A stretch of 10,979 bases of DNA, taken from positions 1 through 10,979 of the forward strand of contig JABEUO010000061.1 in NCBI GenBank assembly GCA_013044415.1. Direction: 5' to 3'. This document shows positions 1 to 6,565 of the stretch, one piece after another. A program made the position numbers and the translations under genes. The notes under the pieces are model-generated. The model made no database searches, was not told where the DNA came from, and saw nothing but the letters and a program-made list of their open reading frames with translations. The stretch is from Acidimicrobiaceae bacterium. GTDB taxonomy: Bacteria; Actinomycetota; Acidimicrobiia; Acidimicrobiales; Acidimicrobiaceae. The first letter of the stretch is position 1, and every line of letters begins with the position of its first letter.

Positions 1-35
1 CCGGGTGTGATCTCAGCGGGAATCGCTACTTTCAC
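1..35 (-). CDS. NAD(P) transhydrogenase subunit alpha (PntA-like), N-terminal fragment
   Basis: Only the first codons are in the window; the gene runs off the left edge. From a GTG at 35 the minus strand reads VKVAIPAEITPG. This is the usual opening of the PntA subunit of proton-translocating NAD(P) transhydrogenase, which moves hydride between NADH and NADP+ at the membrane. A GGGAG Shine-Dalgarno sequence at 44-48 lies 8 nt upstream of the GTG and supports this start. Alanine dehydrogenase belongs to the same superfamily and opens similarly, but the IPAEITPG wording fits PntA better. Eleven to twelve residues are too few for certainty. Confidence 0.55.
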   Translation of the reverse strand, partial: MKVAIPAEITP

Positions 36-43
36 TACCTAGT

Positions 44-48
44 CTCCC
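44..48 (-). promoter_or_regulatory. Ribosome binding site of the left-edge PntA-like gene
   Basis: GGGAG on the minus strand, 8 nt before the GTG at 35. It decides the start of a gene of which only 35 nt are visible. Confidence 0.55.
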
Positions 49-84
49 ACTCGCTATTAGAAGGCGGACTTCCCCACCTGAGGT

Positions 85-99
85 GACATCATAGATGTC
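85..99. promoter_or_regulatory. Palindromic operator candidate over a -10-like box
   Basis: Perfect inverted repeat GACATC-ATA-GATGTC. Read on the minus strand it contains TATGAT (88-93), one base from the consensus -10 hexamer and about 50 nt upstream of the PntA-like start. A second palindrome, CACCT-G-AGGTG at 75-85, abuts it. No good -35 hexamer is present at 16-18 nt, so a regulator that assists RNA polymerase, or one that blocks it here, is possible. The repeat is seen directly; the regulatory role is inferred. Confidence 0.35.
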
Positions 100-138
100 C
101 AAGCACCTGAAAAACGGAGTGAAATGGCCAATAATGAC

Positions 139-155
139 ATTTGACCTTGTCAAAT
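139..155. repeat. Inverted repeat ATTTGAC-CTT-GTCAAAT
   Basis: Perfect 7-bp arms with a 3-nt centre, in the non-coding stretch between the SWIM gene and the PntA-like gene. It shares the TTGACC box, followed by TTTGGACT (155-162), with the repeats at 352-391. It could be a regulator site or part of a decayed insertion-sequence end. Confidence 0.5.
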
Positions 156-351
156 TTGGACTTCAGCTCGGTTTAACAAATGAATCCAAGGACAGTTCGA
201 ACCCTGCCGACCTCCGAGAAGCCCCCAATTGCACCTAAATGACCAATAAACAGCCACTCACCTAATCGTAGCGAGCGGTTGCAGAAATGAACTTAGTCAA
301 ACTTCAGAGCACTCACCACTTTGGCCATCGAATTCCAAACTCTTAGAAATA

Positions 352-391
352 AATTGACCAGTTTGGACTGAAGTGAGAATTGACCAATTCT
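352..391. repeat. Direct repeat AATTGACCA (two copies) with inverted repeat AGAATTG-AC-CAATTCT
   Basis: AATTGACCA occurs at 352-360 and again at 378-386, offset by 26 nt. The second copy sits inside a perfect 7-bp inverted repeat at 376-391. TTTGGACT at 362-369 repeats the same word at 155-162. Spaced arrays of TTGACC/GGTCAA boxes are typical of the multi-repeat ends of IS21-family elements and also of operator arrays. No transposase frame is visible nearby. The rest of 36-446 holds no gene I can support, and no intrinsic terminator with a T-run follows the SWIM gene. Confidence 0.5.
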
Positions 392-446
392 AGTCAGACG
401 AAACAGTGAACTGCAAGGTCTGTCATTAAGCAAGGGTGGAATTCCC

Positions 447-1694
447 CTACTGCACATCCACCTCAGCAAAGAGATCCTCTACGACAGGTTCAGGACCCCC
501 AACCAACTCCCAACCGGCTCGATCTCGACAGAAGAGGAACCAGTTTCCTCGATCTGACCTTCTCAGCTGAAGGTTTCCACAAGTGACTGCATTTGTTGAC
601 GCTACGATTTCAGGCTTCCTCTCGGCTGCTAGGGAGGATACTTGTAGGTAAAAGTTGGTAAAGGCATCTTGCGCCAACGCCGTTGACTTTTTGTCGAGCC
701 TTGCTCCGGTCAGTAAGGTCTCAACCCCTTCATCTGTGGCCAGTCCATAGGCGGTTATAAGAGTTCGCATGTCCCCTCCGAAGTCGAATTGACCTTCAGA
801 GGACCCAGATATTTCTGCAGCATTGGGAAACGTTTGGGCAAATCTAGCCAGGTTCACCTCTGGGCGGGTGTTCAGTCCGGGATCCTTTCCAGTGTCGATG
901 AGTTCAGTTGCCCGGATCGAAGCGAAGGACAGAATCAAATCAACATCCGGTCTTTCGGTATAAATCTTGTGCGAAGTTAAAGGTGCCGATACTTCGCTGT
1001 TGTCGGTAGCACCCTCAGAGCACCTCGAAACTAGGTCTGTCAGCCAATCGAGGTTAATCTCACTGGAGGTTATTTTTGCTTCGAAATTTGAAAGTGGTAC
1101 ATGGTTGTCGCTCGGATCATGATCGATTGGTGTGGCAGAAGCACCTTTGGAGCGAATATTTCTCAGCCGATCGAGCAATGTCTCCTTTTCTATTCCTCGA
1201 AGAAGCAACAGCTGGAAAGGATCTGCCTCCAACTCCTCCGAGAAGGCATAGCAGAGAGCAGCTGCATGCTTACAAGGGTCGGCCCAATCGGGGCAGCTGC
1301 AGGAGAAGCTGAGTTCCCCAGAAGACGGCAAGAGGGGAACTTCTTCGAGGGTCAGCTCGTGTTCAAGTTCTATGGGCACCTCACCCCCCAGCAGCGCAGC
1401 CAAAAACTCAACCCTGCTACCCATAATCTGGATCATCACCTCAAGGGACTCTTGATTGTAAGTCTTAAGAAAGAGATTGGTAGCGTAAGGGAGTGGGCGG
1501 GAGCCAGCCACCGAAGCTTCGACAATGCCCACGCTGACTGAATCTATCTCTACAGCCCCATTTCTTGCATAAGTCCTACCCCTCGGAAGGCGATTTGCGT
1601 CATGCACGGCCCTCTTCGAAAGCGCCTCCCACCAAGCCTGGGACCACCACTGTTTGGCCGATAGCCTCTTTTTACCGCCAGAGACGTTAGTCAC
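447..1694 (-). CDS. SWIM zinc-finger protein, partner of the SNF2 ATPase
   Basis: A 415-aa protein with a SWIM zinc-binding motif CxC-x6-CxH formed by C132, C134, C141 and H143. It is preceded by the usual N-terminal segment of bacterial SWIM proteins: Trp-rich residues 16-24, then RLPRGRTYAR at 35-44 and a GSRPLPY stretch near 64-70. SWIM domains are zinc-binding modules thought to mediate DNA or protein contacts, and their link to bacterial SWI2/SNF2 ATPases is established. Residues after about 170 are less conserved and I recognise no further domain. The start is a GTG inside the end of the SNF2 gene, giving the 8-nt overlap GTGACTAA, so translation is probably coupled. An AGGG lies a few bases before the GTG. 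The likely role is as accessory or targeting subunit of the ATPase; its substrate is unknown. Confidence 0.9.
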   Translation of the reverse strand: MTNVSGGKKRLSAKQWWSQAWWEALSKRAVHDANRLPRGRTYARNGAVEIDSVSVGIVEASVAGSRPLPYATNLFLKTYNQESLEVMIQIMGSRVEFLAALLGGEVPIELEHELTLEEVPLLPSSGELSFSCSCPDWADPCKHAAALCYAFSEELEADPFQLLLLRGIEKETLLDRLRNIRSKGASATPIDHDPSDNHVPLSNFEAKITSSEINLDWLTDLVSRCSEGATDNSEVSAPLTSHKIYTERPDVDLILSFASIRATELIDTGKDPGLNTRPEVNLARFAQTFPNAAEISGSSEGQFDFGGDMRTLITAYGLATDEGVETLLTGARLDKKSTALAQDAFTNFYLQVSSLAAERKPEIVASTNAVTCGNLQLRRSDRGNWFLFCRDRAGWELVGGPEPVVEDLFAEVDVQ

Positions 1695-4557
1695 TGGAAC
1701 CCTGGTCTGACAGAGACACCAATTCGGTTAATTGATCATCGTTCAATTCGGTGATCCAATCTTGGGATGACCCAAGGACCGAATCTGCTAACTTCCTTTT
1801 CTTAGAGATCATTAGCGAAATCTTCTCTTCGATTGACCCTTCCGAGACCAATTTGTGAACCTGTACTGCTTTGGTTTGGCCGATCCGGTATGCGCGATCA
1901 GTGGCCTGATCCTCGGTTGCTGGGTTCCACCATCGGTCAAAGTGAATCACATGCGAAGCGGCGGTCAAGTTGATACCTGTACCTCCTGCTTTGAGGGAGA
2001 GAATCAACACCGGGAAGTTTCCCCCCTGGAACCTCTCCACCATCTGCATTCGCCTCTTTGCATCCAGACCACCGTGGAAGAATTCGACATCGATATTCCT
2101 TTCATGGAGGCGACGCTCTATCAATCGCCCAGCCTGGACAAATTGAGTGAATATCAGACACTTTTCACCCTCTTGCGTAACCAACTCGACGATCTCGACC
2201 AGGGCTTCAAGTTTTCCAGACCTACCTGCGAGCGGTCCGGATTCCCTCTGAAACTGTGCAGGGTGATTGCAGATCTGTTTAAGCGAAGTAAGGAGCGACA
2301 GAATCATTGCACGTCTGGAAATGCCATCTGTATTTCGTATCTCACTTAGTGCTTCTTCCACGACAGCCCGGTATAGGCTCACCTGCTCAGCGGTCAGTTG
2401 GACTATCCGTTCGGTTTCGGTTTTTTCAGGCAACTCAGGTGCAATCGAAGGGTCTGATTTTTTCCTCCTAAGCAAAAATGGCCCTATCTGTGCGGCGAGT
2501 TGGTTGGCAGCGCGCTGATCGTTATGGCGTTCAATCGGCACAACAATACGCTCGTAGAAGTGTTTCCAGGTTCCGAAAAGACCAGGGAGTGCAAAGTCTA
2601 AAATTGCCCATAGATCCGAAAGGCGATTCTCTACCGGTGTTCCGGTTAGGGCTATGCGAACCGACGATCGAATTTGTCTAATGGCCCTCGCTGTCTTTGA
2701 AAAGTGATTTTTGATGTACTGTGCTTCGTCGGCAATGAGAAGTCCAAAACGTAACTCACTAAGTAGGTCAATTTCCTGGCGCATAATTTGGTAAGTGGTT
2801 ATGACGACGCCGTTTTGAGATATTTCGTCCAAGGCCCTTTGTGCACCTTGATATCGATTCACGGCAACTTCCGGGGCGAATCGCTCAAACTCCTTAGCCC
2901 AATTAGCCACCACCGAAGTAGGACATACAACCAGGGTTGGTCCCCGCCCTTTCGCTTGCTGAGAGAGATGGAGGGCGATGATTTGGATAGTCTTGCCGAG
3001 GCCCATATCGTCGGCGAGGCATCCGCCAATGCCCGCATCACAGAGTGCACTCAGCCATCCAAGTCCCCGTCTCTGGTAATGACGAAGTGTTGCTTCAAGT
3101 CCAGGTGGCTCGGAAACTTCGAAGCCAGTGGATGATGCTAGGGCTATTTTGTCGACTATCGACGCTAGTTCATCGGCGGGCACGACTTTTACTTGACTTT
3201 CGTTCGGGTCGGTATTTCCCATCAGAGCCGACGCTATAAACTCAGCAGTCGTTGGCTTATATGAAGTGAGGCGATCAACTAGCTCCTGATTCACCCTCAG
3301 CCAGCGATCCCGGAACCTGATCACAGATCTTTTTGCATGGGCTATTTCGTTGATCTCTTCATCGGTGAGTTCTTGATCGAATATTGATGGCCTAACGTCG
3401 ACGTCCAAGATTGACCCCATGGTTAATACTCCGGTGGAAGCTGCCGATTTCGATGGAGCCTCTGGGATCCTGCCTAGATAGGTAATTGACGGCACCAGTA
3501 ACTCTTTTGGCAAAAGAATTGCAAAGCCACTTTGGTCGAGGGCCCCAATTCCCCAGCCAAGGAGTTCGTCAAGCTCATCGGCTTGAAGTTGGACTTGGCT
3601 AAGTGACCTTGCCCGCATTGACTTGGCAATTGGAGGAAATACCTTAGCCGCCTTGTGCAGCGCCACTAGTACATCTTCAGGGAAAGAGTCGTTAAACATC
3701 TTCCTAATGGTTATCGGAGCGGCCTCAAAGTCGGCAACGTCCACTTGGAGGCTTGGGTCACGTTGAGAGGTGGCAAAAGGAATCAAACTCGCCTTCGGAT
3801 CTATCTGTTTCCTTTTTACAAATTCGTCTGTCAGCTCGAGGCGAAAGCCGACCTTCACCAAAGGCGAAAGCCGCTGGTTGACGGCATCGACCCAGGTCTT
3901 GATCCTAATACTCTCTCCAGAATCGCCTAGGGAGTAAGGTTTTAGGCGAACGAGCGGCTCATTGGGAAATAGAAGCTCCATCCCTGATACTCGTACAAAT
4001 TTATCTACCAGCGTACGCCTTGCAATTTCGAGCAACCTGGACGGCTCTTGAATTTTGATTGGCTTCGAAGGAGCAAAGCTCTCTAATTTCTCCCCCGGTA
4101 ATTCCTCGGCAACTTTGTGCAAGCCGAGTGGGATGTCAGAAAGCAGTCGTTGGTAGAGGGTGCCCGCCGTTCCAGTTGGCTTGGTTGGCCACCACCGTAT
4201 TTGACCTCTGTCATCAATTCCTGGACCTACTTCGCCCCTAGCGATCTGGGCTAAGGTTAGCCTTACGATAAGAGCCCAGGCAAGTGTTCCTGCCGACATA
4301 GACCCAGGCTTCGCCTCGAGCATTTCCTTGATCAAAATGTCTATTGAAATAACCCTGCCATGGCGCATTACGATATCAATGTGCGAATCTCGAACTTCTA
4401 CGGTCTTTAAGGATATTTGCTCAGGCCTAAGGTGCATTTTTGGTTTTTCCGGCGTGTCTGGAATTGGGGCTTCATCCGTGATAAGGGAGACAAACTCCCC
4501 GTCAGAACCAGTTCCATAGTCCGGCAAAAAAACGAGGTCATCAAGATCCAGGGACAT
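1687..4557 (-). CDS. SNF2-family DNA-dependent ATPase (DEAD/DEAH-type helicase, HelZ-like)
   Basis: A 956-aa protein from ATG at 4557. All numbers here count from the alternative TTG at 4560. The C-terminal half carries the full SNF2 motor: LRHYQRRGLGWL (492-503), Walker A DMGLGKT (518-524), DEAQ box (611-614), TGTPVENRLSDLW (639-651), FLLRRKKSD (695-703), LKAGGTGINLT (856-866) and DQATDRAYRIGQ (884-895). Residues about 325-435 match the SNF2-associated domain (PF12419 type) that precedes the motor in bacterial members. The first 300 residues are a poorly conserved N-terminal region. Such ATPases translocate on double-stranded DNA and remodel protein-DNA complexes; the target is not known here. 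Length is normal and all key motifs are intact. No strong ribosome binding site precedes either start, and a promoter candidate sits so close that the mRNA may be nearly leaderless. Confidence 0.93.
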   Translation of the reverse strand: MSLDLDDLVFLPDYGTGSDGEFVSLITDEAPIPDTPEKPKMHLRPEQISLKTVEVRDSHIDIVMRHGRVISIDILIKEMLEAKPGSMSAGTLAWALIVRLTLAQIARGEVGPGIDDRGQIRWWPTKPTGTAGTLYQRLLSDIPLGLHKVAEELPGEKLESFAPSKPIKIQEPSRLLEIARRTLVDKFVRVSGMELLFPNEPLVRLKPYSLGDSGESIRIKTWVDAVNQRLSPLVKVGFRLELTDEFVKRKQIDPKASLIPFATSQRDPSLQVDVADFEAAPITIRKMFNDSFPEDVLVALHKAAKVFPPIAKSMRARSLSQVQLQADELDELLGWGIGALDQSGFAILLPKELLVPSITYLGRIPEAPSKSAASTGVLTMGSILDVDVRPSIFDQELTDEEINEIAHAKRSVIRFRDRWLRVNQELVDRLTSYKPTTAEFIASALMGNTDPNESQVKVVPADELASIVDKIALASSTGFEVSEPPGLEATLRHYQRRGLGWLSALCDAGIGGCLADDMGLGKTIQIIALHLSQQAKGRGPTLVVCPTSVVANWAKEFERFAPEVAVNRYQGAQRALDEISQNGVVITTYQIMRQEIDLLSELRFGLLIADEAQYIKNHFSKTARAIRQIRSSVRIALTGTPVENRLSDLWAILDFALPGLFGTWKHFYERIVVPIERHNDQRAANQLAAQIGPFLLRRKKSDPSIAPELPEKTETERIVQLTAEQVSLYRAVVEEALSEIRNTDGISRRAMILSLLTSLKQICNHPAQFQRESGPLAGRSGKLEALVEIVELVTQEGEKCLIFTQFVQAGRLIERRLHERNIDVEFFHGGLDAKRRMQMVERFQGGNFPVLILSLKAGGTGINLTAASHVIHFDRWWNPATEDQATDRAYRIGQTKAVQVHKLVSEGSIEEKISLMISKKRKLADSVLGSSQDWITELNDDQLTELVSLSDQGSSD

Positions 4558-4571
4558 CAATCGAGAGCTTA

Positions 4572-4600
4572 GCTATAAGTGCCGGCGACTGCGGAACCAA
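4572..4600 (-). promoter_or_regulatory. Candidate promoter of the SNF2-SWIM unit
   Basis: On the minus strand TTGGTT (4595-4600) and TATAGC (4572-4577) are separated by 17 nt. Transcription would begin about 7 nt further on, within about 10 nt of the ATG at 4557. This fits leaderless or near-leaderless initiation, which is common in Actinomycetota, and explains the missing Shine-Dalgarno. A consensus TTGACA (4613-4618) lies just upstream but lacks a matching -10. Confidence 0.35.
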
Positions 4601-4618
4601 GTTGTCTGGATGTGTCAA

Positions 4619-5005
4619 TAGGTAGCTCTTCAACCACTATTTTGGATTGATTTTAAACCGCTCCTCATCAATCCCAGCCCGAGAAGAAAGTTATTTGAGC
4701 TAAGTCCGGAAACTGTCAGGACTGTCGTCGTTTCCTCTAGATGATGGCGAGCAACGACCGCTTCTGCAATAGGGGACGGAAATCGGGTTGGGTGATATTC
4801 TTAAACGCCCTAGCGAAAAAAGAAGGCACGGACAGCACATCCACTTGGAACTGGTCCTAATTGATCCGAAGGAAATGTTGGCGCTTCAAGCAGTTAAACG
4901 CACCTGCAGGATGGCCTTCCGGGCATTACCGCAGTTTACCCTGGATAGGTAGCTAATTATGGTAGTTGCCAGACGCCTGGGAGGTTAGCGCGCTAAGTAG
5001 TGAAG
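4619..5005. other. Non-coding stretch between the ThDP-enzyme gene and the SNF2 promoter
   Basis: No gene I can support. It contains the perfect palindrome TTAGCGCGCTAA at 4985-4996, 9 nt past the stop of the ThDP enzyme gene, and a weak hairpin CCAG...CTGG near 4969-4980. Neither is followed by a T-run on the minus strand, so no standard intrinsic terminator is visible. A 54-codon plus-strand frame with a TTG start (4788-4952) was judged chance. Confidence 0.5.
4985..4996. repeat. 12-bp perfect palindrome TTAGCGCGCTAA
   Basis: Self-complementary sequence directly downstream of the stop codon of the ThDP-dependent enzyme gene. It could pause or end transcription or bind a dimeric protein. 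No T-run follows on either strand. Confidence 0.4.
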
Positions 5006-6565
5006 CTACGACAGCCCCGTCGGCAAGATGGCCTCAATGAGATGCGGCCCGCTCTCTTCGAAAGCTCGAGCTAATTGTAATTCGAGCTCTTCAGCTGTTT
5101 GAGCCCTACTCGCGCTCACCCCAAACCCTTCTGAGATTGAAACGAAGTCCAAGTTCGGTGGAAATAGTTCGAGCATTTTGCGGGATTCCTCGCCTTCTCC
5201 TGCGGCACGTACTCGGCCCAATTCGAGTTGCAAGATAGCGTAGCTCTGGTTGTTGAATATCACCGTAGTCACATCTAGTCCCTCCCTTGCCTGGGTCCAA
5301 AGTGACTGGATAGTATATAGTGCCGAGCCGTCCGCTTGGAGATTTACGACTTTGGAGTCGGGTGAGGCAATCGCCGCACCTGTTGCCAACGGCATTCCTT
5401 GACCGATTGCGCCGCCCATTAAATTCATCCACCTATGCCGACGCGAGCCCCTGGTTGCGAGATAGCTAGAAGCGCCGTTCGTGATTGCTTCTTCAGAAAC
5501 TATCGAATCCCTGGGCAAGACGTTTGCGATGACCATCGCTGCCTTTGCCCCGGTGAGCTGCCCCTTGGGCATTTCTGGGAGTGTTTCAACCGGAATTTCG
5601 ACTCGCTGGGCGCCAATACCGAGAAGCTGGCAAAGCTCTTCGAGCATGAGGTCGGCTCCTAGCCGGTCCGTAGTAAATGAAACTATTTCGGTTCCGGGTG
5701 GGACGAGTCTATTTTCGAGTCCGGGATATGCAAAAAATGCTACCGGGACTTCTGCGCCACATAGCACTAAAAGGTCAGCTCCCTTTAGCTGTTCGATTGC
5801 GGCTTCGGAAAAGTAGGACAGCTTATCAAAGCTTGCGATACCCGCTCCCCGTTCAGCAATGGAGGTGAAGGTCTCACTAAATACCCGCACGCCGAAAGTG
5901 TCCGCTATCCTCTTGGCGGCTTTAGCGCCACGCTCTGACTGGGCACTTGCGCCCAACAAGAGTACTGCCGAATCCGCCGAAGAGATCCTTCTAGCCAGTT
6001 CACCCAGCTCCGCGACTTCTGGGCTCTCATCGTTTGTTGTTACTGGCCCCCCTACCTCCCTAGAGACCTCCAGCCATGAGAAATCAGCCGGGACAATTAG
6101 CGAGACAACTCCGCGCCTTCCGTTCATCGCTGACTCGACGGCCGATCTTGTTTGAGCAGCGATTAGTTCCTGGCTGGTAATCCGAATGGTTCGCTTAGAG
6201 ACCGCCCCCGCGAGTGCCTCTATATCAGATGCAAGTGGAGGGTCTAGCGGAAGGTGATAACTTGCATGATCTCCAATTATATTTACGACCGGAGATCCGG
6301 CCCTTCGGGCATTATGCAGATTTGCAGATGCATTGGATAGACCCGGACCGAGGTGCAGTAGAACCGACGAAGCCTTCCCACTTACGCGAGCGTAGCCATC
6401 AGCCGCCCCTGAAGCTACACCCTCATAGAGGCAGAGTACCCCGCGCATTTCAGGATTCTGATCTAGTGCGGAGACAAAATGCATTTCCGATGTTCCTGGA
6501 TTAGAAAAACAGACGTCAACTCCAGCTTCTAAGAGCGCTCGCAAAAGAGCATTTGCACCATTCAT
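5006..6565 (-). CDS. Thiamine-diphosphate-dependent enzyme, benzoylformate decarboxylase/IlvX-like
   Basis: A 519-aa protein with the three-part ThDP fold. The N-terminal Pyr domain (1-165) contains NPGTSEMHF (22-30) and the cofactor-activating Glu E48 in LYEGVASGAADGYAR. A central domain covers about 190-330. The C-terminal PP domain has the ThDP/Mg motif ADGS (411-414) ending in NN (438-439); the usual leading G of GDG is A here. The opening matches mycobacterial IlvX, often annotated as acetolactate synthase large subunit. Wording in both halves is closer to benzoylformate decarboxylase: H71 sits at the place of its His70, but nothing matches its His281. It probably decarboxylates or carboligates a 2-oxoacid. 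The ATG at 6565 overlaps the upstream stop as ATGA; a GTG at 6595 would add ten unconserved residues, so the ATG is preferred. Substrate unknown; true acetolactate synthase activity is doubtful. Confidence 0.88.
   Translation of the reverse strand: MNGANALLRALLEAGVDVCFSNPGTSEMHFVSALDQNPEMRGVLCLYEGVASGAADGYARVSGKASSVLLHLGPGLSNASANLHNARRAGSPVVNIIGDHASYHLPLDPPLASDIEALAGAVSKRTIRITSQELIAAQTRSAVESAMNGRRGVVSLIVPADFSWLEVSREVGGPVTTNDESPEVAELGELARRISSADSAVLLLGASAQSERGAKAAKRIADTFGVRVFSETFTSIAERGAGIASFDKLSYFSEAAIEQLKGADLLVLCGAEVPVAFFAYPGLENRLVPPGTEIVSFTTDRLGADLMLEELCQLLGIGAQRVEIPVETLPEMPKGQLTGAKAAMVIANVLPRDSIVSEEAITNGASSYLATRGSRRHRWMNLMGGAIGQGMPLATGAAIASPDSKVVNLQADGSALYTIQSLWTQAREGLDVTTVIFNNQSYAILQLELGRVRAAGEGEESRKMLELFPPNLDFVSISEGFGVSASRAQTAEELELQLARAFEESGPHLIEAILPTGLS

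Noticed and set aside
183..205. GGTTCGAA sequence resembling a tRNA T-loop
   Set aside because: The flanking bases do not form a T-stem, and no acceptor or anticodon arm can be found around it.
1101..1541. 146-aa frame on the plus strand
   Set aside because: It lies antisense to the well-supported SWIM protein gene and shows no recognisable domain.
1855..2349. 164-aa frame on the plus strand
   Set aside because: Antisense to the conserved SNF2 motor domain; a shadow frame.
4558..4560. TTG start at 4560 for the SNF2 gene
   Set aside because: An ATG follows immediately and is the more likely start; the difference is one residue.
4788..4952. 54-aa plus-strand frame with TTG start in the gap before the SNF2 gene
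   Set aside because: Short, no convincing ribosome binding site, no recognisable family, opposite to all neighbouring genes.
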